From Prevotella nigrescens (GTDB lineage Bacteria; Bacteroidota; Bacteroidia; Bacteroidales; Bacteroidaceae): a stretch of 64,000 nucleotides of DNA. The DNA lies in contig NZ_CP133465.1 of the NCBI RefSeq assembly GCF_031191185.1, positions 802,001 through 866,000 of the forward strand. Reading direction: 5' to 3'. This document shows positions 35,122 through 43,147 of the stretch, piece after piece (positions within the stretch are counted from its first letter, which is position 1; each line of letters opens with the position of its first letter). The notes below the pieces were generated by a model that was not told the origin of the DNA, ran no database searches, and worked only from the letters and a program-made list of their open reading frames with translations. The translations under genes were made by a program, and so were the position numbers.

Positions 35122-35533
35122 CCCCGTCGAACAGGTGTTTGCAGGTCGGTGGACATACCTGCCTGCCCAAGTCTAAAAACCAGTCCGCAGCCATTTGAAC
35201 AGACAATTACGGAAATGGAAATAGAAATGAGAATATGTACAAGTTATTGCACCCGTCGCCCCTCACACCCTTGTACAAAGGTACAAGTGCGGACGTATGG
35301 ATGGGTGGACGTGTGCAGGTATGACTCCCGTCATATAGCTCCACTCCTATGCAAGGAGGGACATATCCCCAAAGGCGGGTCTATGTTCCCTTATCGGAAT
35401 ACCTCGCCGTATGCCTGTCCGGGGATTTATTCCCTCACAGACTCATTTCCATATCTGCCTTTTCAAGGAAACAAGCTAAGGCGTACATGCGCCTTTCCAC
35501 ACATATATGTAGAACCATTAAACAGAAAATGAA
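35122..35533 (+). other. Long structured leader before the tra operon
   Basis: About 400 bases between promoter C and the first tra gene with no convincing gene. Contains hairpins such as GCAGGT/ACCTGC (about 35136-35155), CTTGTAC/GTACAAG (35270-35276 and 35281-35287, loop AAAG) and CTCCT/AGGAG (about 35344-35358). A role in attenuation or translational control is possible but unproven. Confidence 0.4.
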
Positions 35534-36316
35534 ATGAAAAAGAAACCTGTTTTCATTGCCTTCTCCACCCAGAAGGGCGGTGTCGGCAAAACGACCTTTA
35601 CGGTCTTGACGGCAAGTTACCTGCACTATGCCTGCGGGTATAACCTTATTGTGGTGGATTGCGACTATCCGCAATTCAGCATCAATGCCATGCGTCAGCG
35701 TGACGCACAGGGCGTGGATCGCAACCCCGCGCTGCAAGAATTGGCAGCCACCCAATTCTCCGAGTTGCAAAAGCCTACGTACACCATCCTTTGTGCCACG
35801 GCAGAAGCAGCCGTGGATACGGTCAGGGAATATCTGGACACGCACGAGCCGGATACGGATTTCGTCTTTTTTGACCTGCCCGGAACCATCAACAATGACG
35901 GTGTGCTTACCACTCTCTCCGGTATGGATTACATTTTCACACCCATCTCCGCCGACCGTATATCCTTGGAAAGCACGCTGAGCTTTTCAGCCATCATCAA
36001 GGAGGCGATAACCGACAATACAGACACTGCCAACAAAGGGATCTACCTCTTTTGGAACATGGTGGACGGCAGAGAGAAGACACCCCTCTATGCGATGTAT
36101 GAAAAGGTCATTGCCGAGTTGGGACTTCTGGTCTTGAAGACGGCAGTCCCCAATACGACCCGCTACAAAAAGGAAGTGATGGATGAGGGTACGACCCTCT
36201 TCCGTTCGACTATCTTTCCCGCCTCTCGCACGCTGCTCAGAGGCAGTCGTCTGAAAGAGCTCGTGGAGGAAATCCTGTCCATCGTAAAACCTGAAGCGTA
36301 TGGCAGAGAAGAATAA
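35534..36316 (+). CDS. traA: ParA/MinD-like ATPase (TraA type)
   Basis: A 260-residue P-loop ATPase. The N-terminus has the deviant Walker A STQKGGVGKTTFTV at about 10-22, then VVDCDYPQFSINAMRQRDA (Walker A' region) and VFFDLPGTINNDGVL (Walker B). First gene of the tra operon, as TraA is in CTnDOT. The role in transfer is unclear; ParA-type proteins position DNA or protein complexes, possibly the transfer machinery here. It overlaps the next gene by 17 bases. A paralogue lies at 37724-38464. Confidence 0.85.
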   Translation: MKKKPVFIAFSTQKGGVGKTTFTVLTASYLHYACGYNLIVVDCDYPQFSINAMRQRDAQGVDRNPALQELAATQFSELQKPTYTILCATAEAAVDTVREYLDTHEPDTDFVFFDLPGTINNDGVLTTLSGMDYIFTPISADRISLESTLSFSAIIKEAITDNTDTANKGIYLFWNMVDGREKTPLYAMYEKVIAELGLLVLKTAVPNTTRYKKEVMDEGTTLFRSTIFPASRTLLRGSRLKELVEEILSIVKPEAYGREE

Positions 36317-36731
36317 AGGGGCGATAGATCCCGTCGCTATCCGGGAACTGATTTCACAGGGTATCCCGATGAAAAAGAAAGAGAGTGAGATGATACCGCC
36401 TACCTCCGTCGAAGAGGTGGATGTGTCTGTTCCGGAAACACGGAAAGAAGAAGTCTTGGAAGAACCGCAACTACCCATCCGAACACGACGCAAGAATCCC
36501 GCCAAAGGAGATTACATCTCACTCTTCATGCACCGCAATGACCTGTATGACCGCAAGGCAATCTACATCTCCAAAGAGTTGCAGGACAAACTGTCGGAAA
36601 TCGTCCTCTTCATCCGAAAGAGGGAGATGACATTGGGCATGTACGTGGAAAACATCCTTCTCAAACATTTGGAGGACTACAAGGAAGAAATCAACCGATT
36701 AAGTGAAAAGAACTTCAAGAAATTATTGTGA
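36300..36731 (+). CDS. DUF3408 conjugal transfer protein
   Basis: A 143-residue protein of the DUF3408 family found after the ParA-like gene in Bacteroidetes elements. The N-terminal half is polar and probably disordered. The C-terminal half (YISLFMHRNDLYDRKAIYISKELQDKLSEIVLFIRKREMTLGMYVENILLKHLEDYKEEINRL) resembles a ribbon-helix-helix-like DNA-binding region, with the strand AIYISKEL followed by helices. It overlaps traA by 17 bases. Probably a partner of the ParA ATPase (inference from position). Confidence 0.78.
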   Translation: MAEKNKGAIDPVAIRELISQGIPMKKKESEMIPPTSVEEVDVSVPETRKEEVLEEPQLPIRTRRKNPAKGDYISLFMHRNDLYDRKAIYISKELQDKLSEIVLFIRKREMTLGMYVENILLKHLEDYKEEINRLSEKNFKKLL

Positions 36732-36732
36732 T

Positions 36733-37110
36733 ATGAAACAGAAAACAAACCGACCAATGGCAGGCAAAGAGTCCTGCAGAGAACGAAAAAGCGTCTCTTC
36801 AAAAGTAACTATCCGTAACTCCACCACGCTCATCGAACATTCCGAGGGACACTCTACAGGTCTCCTTCAGGAAGAGAAGAGTGATTACGAAACCACCTTT
36901 CTGCAACCCCTGAACATCGGAGACAGAAAGGGCGTGTTCATTTCCCAAAAGACACAGGAAGAGATTTCCGAAATCGTCTATGTGGCAGCCGCAGGCAAAC
37001 TGACGATTGGGGCATTCGTAGAACATATTCTCCGGCATCACTTAGAGAGTCACCGTGATGAGATAGACGCCTTGTTTGAGCAACAGTTCCGTAAACGTTT
37101 CGAGCGATGA
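36733..37110 (+). CDS. DUF3408 conjugal transfer protein
   Basis: A 125-residue paralogue of the gene before it. The start at 36733, one base after the previous stop, is preferred over an upstream in-frame codon. The C-terminal segment (RKGVFISQKTQEEISEIVYVAAAGKLTIGAFVEHILRHHLESHRDEIDALFEQQFRKRF) aligns with the corresponding region of its neighbour, including the strand-helix start and the LT/TIGAFVE helix. Tandem duplication is evident. It overlaps the next gene by 4 bases (ATGA). Confidence 0.78.
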   Translation: MKQKTNRPMAGKESCRERKSVSSKVTIRNSTTLIEHSEGHSTGLLQEEKSDYETTFLQPLNIGDRKGVFISQKTQEEISEIVYVAAAGKLTIGAFVEHILRHHLESHRDEIDALFEQQFRKRFER

Positions 37111-37694
37111 AGCAGGTGATTGTCATTCTGCTGTCGGTCGGCTTAGCCTATCTCGGCAGCGTGCAGGTCACCCGCTTCCTGTACGGACGCTATCGGAGTG
37201 CCGTGAGACTCTATCGTGACTTGCGGCTCTTTTTCCGGGAACGGGGCAAGGGGAAATTCGTCGTTACCATCCGCATCCCCAAAAAGGGATCCTCCCAAGA
37301 GGAGAATATCCTTTTAGCCGAGTTGCCCATCGAAGAAGAGCAACAGGAACAGACGCCTGAAACGGGAATGTCGGAAGAAACCTCTCCTTTCATCCCCGAA
37401 GAAGAGGATTATGTATTGGTGGAAGTCCAAGGTGAAAGCCACTCCCTTTCGGAAAGTATCACCGTGGAAGAACTACAACAAATGGGCAATGTCCTCTCCT
37501 GCAAGAATGCTCCGATAGAAGAAGCTGCAAAAGCTGCCGAAACCATCTATAAGATACACGACTCCCCGATGTTCCAAGCGATTAAGAAAGCGGCCGGGGA
37601 ACATGTCCGCGAGCTGCTGGAGCGCGTTGCCGAAGAAGCTCCGAAAGAGATTCAGTCAGGCAACTTCGATTACAAACGATTTATCAAGACATAG
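37107..37694 (+). CDS. Membrane-anchored conjugal transfer protein
   Basis: A 195-residue protein with one N-terminal hydrophobic helix (VIVILLSVGLAYLGSVQV, residues about 3-20), a basic juxtamembrane stretch, an acidic Glu-rich middle and a helical C-terminus (IEEAAKAAETIYKIHDSPMFQAIKKAAGEHVRELLERVAEEA). The layout of one membrane helix, acidic linker and helical end is the same as that of the TraD-like gene at 38452-39054, so the two may be diverged duplicates. No enzyme motif. Start overlaps the preceding stop by 4 bases. Confidence 0.65.
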   Translation: MKQVIVILLSVGLAYLGSVQVTRFLYGRYRSAVRLYRDLRLFFRERGKGKFVVTIRIPKKGSSQEENILLAELPIEEEQQEQTPETGMSEETSPFIPEEEDYVLVEVQGESHSLSESITVEELQQMGNVLSCKNAPIEEAAKAAETIYKIHDSPMFQAIKKAAGEHVRELLERVAEEAPKEIQSGNFDYKRFIKT

Positions 37695-37723
37695 TATTCA
37701 CCCACTCAAAGAAAAGAGAAAAT

Positions 37724-38464
37724 ATGAGTAAACCCATTTATCTTGCCATCGCTTCCCCCAAGGGAGGTGTCGGCAAAACCTCGCTTACGGTACTTTCCGC
37801 AAGCATTCTGCATTACCACAGAGGATGCAATGTCGCTGTCGTGGATTGCAACCATCCCGTCTATACCATCGCCCGTCTGCGACAGCAAGAGTCGGAAGAC
37901 CTGAATCATCAAAGGCTGATGCGCCTGAAACATCGGACAGCCTATGCCCCTTATCCGATTATCTGCACTCCGGTGCGGGAAGCCCTGAGGCGAGTGGAGC
38001 AACACTGTGTGGACAGCCATCCTCGATGCATTCTTTTCGACCTTCCCCCATTGATGCGTACCGAAGGGACGGTGGAGTTGCTTTCAGCAATGGATGCCGC
38101 CGTCTTTCCCGTTACGGGCAGTCCGATGGATATGGAAGCCGTCCGCCATTTCATAGACATCTTGGGAGAGCAGATACTTACGATGGGTAAGGGCAATATC
38201 AGGGAGGTTTACCTGCTTCGCAATATGATAGAGGCTTGGGAATGTGAGGATGCCGACGAACGCTGTCGCACCCTTTCCGATGAAACGGGAGTCCTCTTGA
38301 TGCAGACCTCATTGAGCCACTCCCGTTTGTATCGTCCGCTGCTTTCCGAACGCAGAAGAGGGGTATGCACCCTCCTCCCACCCCACGGAGGAAAGTTGAG
38401 TCAGCTATGCGACGGATTAGGCGATGAACTTCACGAAATCCTGCAACGCCTATGTATCGAATAG
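37724..38464 (+). CDS. Second ParA/MinD-like ATPase
   Basis: A 246-residue paralogue of the gene at 35534. Walker A SPKGGVGKTSLTVLSASILHYHRG at about 10-30, then VVDCNHPVYTIARLRQQE and ILFDLPPLMRTEG as Walker B. The N-terminal pattern ASxLHYxxGxNxxVVDCxxP is shared closely with the first copy, showing duplication. It overlaps the TraD-like gene by 13 bases. The C-terminus is more Cys- and His-rich than in the first copy. Two ParA-like genes in one tra operon are unusual relative to CTnDOT as I know it. Confidence 0.83.
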   Translation: MSKPIYLAIASPKGGVGKTSLTVLSASILHYHRGCNVAVVDCNHPVYTIARLRQQESEDLNHQRLMRLKHRTAYAPYPIICTPVREALRRVEQHCVDSHPRCILFDLPPLMRTEGTVELLSAMDAAVFPVTGSPMDMEAVRHFIDILGEQILTMGKGNIREVYLLRNMIEAWECEDADERCRTLSDETGVLLMQTSLSHSRLYRPLLSERRRGVCTLLPPHGGKLSQLCDGLGDELHEILQRLCIE

Positions 38465-39054
38465 TCCTTGTTCTTCTCTTGCTCTACTTTTTGTGACTAC
38501 TGCTTTTTCTCTCGTATGAACGGAGAAAAAGAAAGAATAGGGCAATTGAGAAAAAGCCTTGTCAAACGGTCAGTGAAGTGGAAATCATCGGTAAAAGTCA
38601 CTTCAAACTCAGCCACTCGACGCCACAAGTACGCAGTTATCCAAAAGACGAGGCGGAAGCAAAAAAGGCATCTACATTTGCTCCCGAAAACGGACAAGAG
38701 CCATCGGAAGAGCCGGATAATCTGCCCGACATAGATGAGATCCCTTTAACGTATGAATCCTCTGATTCTTCATTGTTTGAAGAGGAGGAAGATGAAGAAC
38801 TTCCCGTATCGGGAAAAAACGAATATGCCACGGGAATTGATTTCGAACGGGTGCTGGAAGCCTTGTCGGTCATACACCGAAATGCCTCTTCCATAGCGGA
38901 GCGACAAAGATCCGGTGAGACATTGACCGAATTGGAAGGCACTCGTCTGATGGAAACACTCCGAAGTGACAAAGTTCGTTCTTCCACGATAGACGATATT
39001 GTCCGCAACCGTTTTGAAGAGCTTTATGTTCCTTCTGACGGCAGGGACAAATAG
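38452..39054 (+). pseudogene. traD: TraD-like membrane protein with in-frame TGA
   Basis: From ATG 38452 the frame reads MYRIVLVLLLLYFL, then TGA at 38494-38496, then LLLFLSYERRKRNRAIEKKPC and onward without interruption to 39054. Read through, this is a 200-residue protein with an N-terminal membrane helix, a basic stop-transfer segment, an acidic Glu-rich linker and a helical C-terminus, as expected for the gene before traE. The TGA splits the membrane helix. A GTG at 38578 could start a soluble 158-residue form, but motif promoter D lies just after that GTG, inside the gene. Either a nonsense mutation (TGG or CGA to TGA), a sequencing error, or read-through. Confidence 0.6.
38622..38680 (+). 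promoter_or_regulatory. Motif promoter D, internal to the tra operon
   Basis: GCCACAAGTACGCA (38622-38635), 37 bases, then -7 box TACATTTG (38673-38680). It lies inside the TraD-like frame and would give a transcript covering traE onward. Confidence 0.65.
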
Positions 39055-39201
39055 TAACAAACCCATTAAACAGTCAAAGACGATGAAAGAAAAAGAGTAC
39101 GGCTGACATACGAGAGAAGCCACCACTGAAATCCGAAAGTAACAACAGTATTCACCCGTCGGGAGGATATATCCAATCCTCTCGGCACAAAACAAAGATT
39201 T

Positions 39202-39501
39202 ATGACCAAAAGACATTTTCTTATCGCAGCCGTTCTGCTGCTTTCCGCCTATTCAGCCTTTGCCCAAGGCAACGGTTTGTCGGGCATCAACCAAGCCACC
39301 AATATGGTAACGTCTTATTTCGACCCAGCCACGAAACTCATCTACGCCATCGGCGCGGTCGTGGGACTCATCGGAGGGGTAAAGGTGTACTCAAAATTTT
39401 CGTCAGGCGACCCGGATACCTCGAAGACCGCCGCGAGCTGGTTCGGAGCCTGTATTTTCCTCATTGTCGCAGCCACCATTCTGAGAAGTTTCTTCCTCTA
39501 A
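39202..39501 (+). CDS. traE: TraE, DUF4134 pilin-like transfer protein
   Basis: A 99-residue protein with a cleavable signal peptide (MTKRHFLIAAVLLLSAYSAFAQG) and two hydrophobic segments (LIYAIGAVVGLIGGVKVY and WFGACIFLIVAATILRSFFL) separated by SKFSSGDPDTSKTAASW. Signal plus two helices is the layout of VirB2-type pilin subunits; DUF4134/TraE is regarded as the counterpart in Bacteroidetes transfer systems. First of the channel genes, 147 bases after the TraD-like gene and 5 bases before traF. Confidence 0.88.
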   Translation: MTKRHFLIAAVLLLSAYSAFAQGNGLSGINQATNMVTSYFDPATKLIYAIGAVVGLIGGVKVYSKFSSGDPDTSKTAASWFGACIFLIVAATILRSFFL

Positions 39502-39505
39502 GCCT

Positions 39506-39883
39506 ATGGAGACCTATCCCATCAACAAGGGAATCGGTCGCTCGGTGGAGTTTCAGGGACTCAAAAGCCAGTATCTGTTCATTTTCGCCGGAGGGTTACT
39601 TGCCCTTTTCGTGCTGTTTGTCATCCTCTATATGGCGGGTGTCAATCAATGGATCTGTATCGGCTTCGGAGGGACTTCCGCATCCATTCTGGTGTGGCAG
39701 ACTTTCTCCCTGAACAAGAAGTATGGGGAACACGGGCTGATGAAGCGTTCCGCTTTGCACAGCCACCCCCGCTACCTCATCAACCGACGACGCATTCCCT
39801 ATCTGTTGCGGCACAAGGAGCTGCCAAGACGAAAGAGAAGAGAGAATAAAAGAATGGACGAAGGAAAGGAGGACAAAGAATGA
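39506..39883 (+). CDS. traF: TraF, DUF4133 transfer protein (VirB3-like)
   Basis: A 125-residue inner-membrane protein. The N-terminal INKGIGRSVEFQGLKSQYLFIFAGGLLALFVLFVILYMAGVNQWICIGFGGTSASILVW gives two adjacent hydrophobic helices preceded by the conserved NKGIGRxVEFxGLKxQY segment of DUF4133. The C-terminus is highly basic (RRKRRENKRMDEGKEDKE). The VirB3 counterpart sits next to the VirB4 ATPase, as here: traG starts 4 bases before this gene's end. Confidence 0.88.
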   Translation: METYPINKGIGRSVEFQGLKSQYLFIFAGGLLALFVLFVILYMAGVNQWICIGFGGTSASILVWQTFSLNKKYGEHGLMKRSALHSHPRYLINRRRIPYLLRHKELPRRKRRENKRMDEGKEDKE

Positions 39884-42366
39884 GAAACCTATTGAAAGCC
39901 ACCACACTGGAGAACCGCTTTCCGCTGCTTGCCGTCGAAGAGGGCTGTATCCTCTCGAAAGACGCCGACATCACGGTCGCCTTTCGGGTCGAGCTTCCCG
40001 AACTTTATACGGTGACGAGTGCGGAGTATGCCTCTATCCATTCCTCTTGGGTAAAGGCAATCAAGGTGTTGCCGACCTACAGCGTCGTACACAAGCAGGA
40101 TTGGTTTGTCAAGGAGGGCTACCGTCCGGACTTGCAAAAGGAGGAGATGAGTTTCCTCTCCCGCAGTTTCGAGCGACACTTCAATGAGCGACCGTTCTTG
40201 AATCACGCCTGCTACCTGTTCCTGACCAAGACGACCAAGAACCGCAACCGGCAGCAAAGCAACTTCTCCACCCTCTGCCGGGGACATATCATCCCCAAGG
40301 AGGTACGGGACAGGGATACTGCCCGCAAGTTCCTCGAAGCGACCGAGCAATTCGAGCGGATTATGAACGAAAGCGGTTTTATTCGCCTTGCTCGCCTGAC
40401 AGACGAGGAGATTATCGGAACGGCGGAGACACCGGGACTGATTGAGAAGTATTTCTCGCTGTCCCTCTCCGATACGACGGTTTTGGAGGACATCGACCTC
40501 AAAGCCGACCAAATGCGTATCGGTGATAAGCGACTCTGCCTGCATACCCTTTCCGATACGGAAGACCTGCCCGGGCTGGTAGGCACGGATATGCGCTATG
40601 AGCGTTTATCCACTGACCGCAGCGACTGCCGCCTTTCCTTTGCCGCTCCCATAGGGCTGTTGCTCTCGTGCAACCACATTTACAACCAGTATGTCTTGAT
40701 TGATGATAGTGCCGAGAACCTGCAACGCTTCGAGAAGAGCGCACGGAATATGCACTCGCTCTCCCGTTACAGCCGGAGCAACCAAATCAACAAACAGTGG
40801 ATTGATGAGTATCTGAACGAGGCGCACAGCTTCGGGCTTACCTCCGTCCGCTGTCATTGCAACGTCTTGGCGTGGAGCGAGGATGAGGAGGAACTCCGCC
40901 GTATCCGTAACGACGTGGGCAGCCAACTCGCACTGATGGAGTGCAAGCCACGACACAACACGGTGGATGTGCCGACGCTGTTCTGGGCAGGCATTCCCGG
41001 CAATGAAGCCGATTTTCCCGCAGAAGAGAGTTTTTACACGTTCATCGAACAGGCGGTCTGCTTCTTCAATGAGGAGACCAACTACCGTGATTCGCTATCT
41101 CCGTTCGGCATCAAGATGGCAGACCGCAGTGGCAAGCCCATTCATCTCGATATCTCCGACCTGCCGATGAAGAAAGGCATCACCACGAACCGAAACAAAT
41201 TCATCTTGGGTCCTTCGGGCAGTGGCAAGTCGTTTTTCACCAACCACCTCTTGAGGCAGTATTGGGAGCAGAACACCCATATCGTCTTGGTGGACACGGG
41301 AAACAGTTATCAGGGCTTGTGCGAGATGATACGCCACAAGACGCAGGGCGAGGATGGGGTGTACTTCACCTACTCGGATGAGAGCCCCATCAGCTTCAAT
41401 CCCTTCTATACCACCGACAAGGTGTATGATGTGGAGAAAAGGGAGAGCATCAAGACACTGCTGCTGACCCTTTGGAAAAAGGATAACGAGCCAGCCACCC
41501 GTTCGGAGGAGGTCGCCCTTTCCAATGCCGTTTCACTCTTTATCGAGCGTATCAAGACGGACGACGGTCTCGCTCCTTCGTTCAACAGCTTTTACGAGTA
41601 TCTCACCACCGACTACTCGGCATTGCTCCGTGAGAAAAAGGTCAGGGAAAAGGATTTTGACTTGGCCAATTTTCTCAACGTGCTGGAGCCGTACTACAAA
41701 GGTGGCGAATACGACTACCTGCTGAACTCGGACAAGCAGCTCGACCTGTTGAACGCCCGCTTTATCGTCTTCGAAATCGATTCCATAAAGGATCATCCCA
41801 TCCTTTTCCCCATTACCACCATCATCATTATGGAACTCTTCATCAACAAGATGCGACGTCTGAAGGGAATACGGAAAGTCATCCTTATTGAGGAGGCTTG
41901 GAAAGCGATTGCGTCCGCGAATATGGCGGGATATATCAAGTATCTCTACAAGACGGTAAGAAAATTCTTCGGTGAGGCGGTCGTGGTGACGCAGGAGGTG
42001 GATGACATCATCTCCTCAGACATTGTCAAGGAGTCCATCATCAACAACTCCGACTGCAAGATACTGCTTGACCAGCGCAAGTACATGAACAAGTTCGACC
42101 AGATTCAGGCACTCTTGGGACTGACGGACAAGGAGCGGGGGCAGATACTCTCCATCAACCAGAGTAACGATGCCACACGGTCGTACAAGGAGGTGTGGGT
42201 CGGACTGGGAGGTGTGCAGTCTGCTGTCTATGCCACCGAAGTGTCGAAAGCCGAATACCTCACCTACACGACGGAGGAGACCGAGAAGATGCGCGTACTT
42301 GCCCGTGCCGAGCAACTCGGCGGGAATATGGAGCTTGCCGTCAGGCAGCTCGCCGAAGAAGAGTAA
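39880..42366 (+). CDS. traG: TraG, VirB4-type transfer ATPase
   Basis: The 828-residue ATPase that powers assembly and substrate passage of the conjugative type IV secretion system at the inner membrane. The N-terminal VirB4 domain (to about 400) is followed by the RecA-like domain: Walker A GPSGSGKSFF near 445 and Walker B VILIEEAW near 667. The segment TGNSYQGLCEMI after Walker A is typical of TraG of this group. It overlaps traF by 4 bases. A 149-base gap with paired repeats separates it from traI. Confidence 0.93.
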   Translation: MRNLLKATTLENRFPLLAVEEGCILSKDADITVAFRVELPELYTVTSAEYASIHSSWVKAIKVLPTYSVVHKQDWFVKEGYRPDLQKEEMSFLSRSFERHFNERPFLNHACYLFLTKTTKNRNRQQSNFSTLCRGHIIPKEVRDRDTARKFLEATEQFERIMNESGFIRLARLTDEEIIGTAETPGLIEKYFSLSLSDTTVLEDIDLKADQMRIGDKRLCLHTLSDTEDLPGLVGTDMRYERLSTDRSDCRLSFAAPIGLLLSCNHIYNQYVLIDDSAENLQRFEKSARNMHSLSRYSRSNQINKQWIDEYLNEAHSFGLTSVRCHCNVLAWSEDEEELRRIRNDVGSQLALMECKPRHNTVDVPTLFWAGIPGNEADFPAEESFYTFIEQAVCFFNEETNYRDSLSPFGIKMADRSGKPIHLDISDLPMKKGITTNRNKFILGPSGSGKSFFTNHLLRQYWEQNTHIVLVDTGNSYQGLCEMIRHKTQGEDGVYFTYSDESPISFNPFYTTDKVYDVEKRESIKTLLLTLWKKDNEPATRSEEVALSNAVSLFIERIKTDDGLAPSFNSFYEYLTTDYSALLREKKVREKDFDLANFLNVLEPYYKGGEYDYLLNSDKQLDLLNARFIVFEIDSIKDHPILFPITTIIIMELFINKMRRLKGIRKVILIEEAWKAIASANMAGYIKYLYKTVRKFFGEAVVVTQEVDDIISSDIVKESIINNSDCKILLDQRKYMNKFDQIQALLGLTDKERGQILSINQSNDATRSYKEVWVGLGGVQSAVYATEVSKAEYLTYTTEETEKMRVLARAEQLGGNMELAVRQLAEEE

Positions 42367-42433
42367 TCAATGAATGTTTAACCGCGTAATACAACAAGTC
42401 CGAAAAATATGACGTCATGTTTCAAGAAAACAG

Positions 42434-42466
42434 TCGACTGATTTTCAGATTTACTCGACTGATTTT
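42434..42466. repeat. Paired 12-bp repeat upstream of traI
   Basis: TCGACTGATTTT occurs at 42434-42445 and 42455-42466, 21 bases apart start to start. The palindrome ATGACGTCAT lies just upstream at 42409-42418. This is the only long gap between traE and traQ, so an operator is plausible. Confidence 0.6.
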
Positions 42467-42515
42467 TCCGAGTGGCTCGAACGACATTGTATCTACGCTA
42501 AAATCAATTTGAAAA

Positions 42516-43145
42516 ATGAGAAAGAAAATTTTAATGCTTATGGCGTGCGGTTGCCTCTTGGCAGGCAGCGCACACGCCCAGTGGGTGGTCACAGACCCCA
42601 CCAATCTTGCACAGAGCATCATCAACACGACCAAGGAAATCGTGCAGACCTCCAAGACGGTCAAGAACACGCTTGACAACTTCAAGGAGGTCGAGAAGCT
42701 CTACAATGAGAGCAAGAAATACTACGATGCCCTGAAAAAGGTGAACAACCTCGTGCGGGACGCCCAACGGGTAAAGGAGACGATTTTGATGGTCGGAGAA
42801 ATCTCCGATATCTATGTGAAGAACTACAAGAAGATGCTCTCTGACCCGAACTTCCGTCCGGAAGAGCTGGTCGCCATTGCCAACGGCTATACCAAACTGC
42901 TCGGGGAGAGCAACAACCTGCTCAAGGAACTCAAGCAGGTAGTGAACATCACCACGCTGAAGATGACCGACAAGGAGCGTATGGACGTGATGGATCGCTG
43001 CTACAAGGAAATCAGGGATTACCGCAACCTTGTGCGTTACTACACGAACAAGAACATCTCCGTGAGCTATCTCAGAGCCAAGAAGCAGCAGGACACCGAC
43101 CGGGTGCTTTCGCTCTATGGAACGGACAACGAAAGGTATTGGTAA
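42516..43145 (+). CDS. traI: TraI, DUF4141 transfer protein
   Basis: A 209-residue secreted protein with signal peptide (MRKKILMLMACGCLLAGSAHAQ) followed by an almost fully helical mature chain (QSIINTTKEIVQTSKTVKNTLDNFKEVEKLYNESKKYYDALKKVNNLV). This resembles VirB5-type minor pilus components; DUF4141 is TraI in CTnDOT. No relation to the F-plasmid TraI relaxase. First gene after the repeat-bearing gap, it overlaps the ribosome-site region of traJ, whose start is 3 bases beyond its stop. Confidence 0.88.
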   Translation: MRKKILMLMACGCLLAGSAHAQWVVTDPTNLAQSIINTTKEIVQTSKTVKNTLDNFKEVEKLYNESKKYYDALKKVNNLVRDAQRVKETILMVGEISDIYVKNYKKMLSDPNFRPEELVAIANGYTKLLGESNNLLKELKQVVNITTLKMTDKERMDVMDRCYKEIRDYRNLVRYYTNKNISVSYLRAKKQQDTDRVLSLYGTDNERYW

Positions 43146-43147
43146 TC

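Noticed and set aside
34744..35532. Two plus-strand frames between mobA and traA
   Set aside because: They cover the hairpin region and promoter C; no recognisable protein features.
38494..38496. Selenocysteine reading of the TGA in the TraD-like gene
   Set aside because: The position is in a membrane helix, not a redox site, and no SECIS-like hairpin is evident just downstream.
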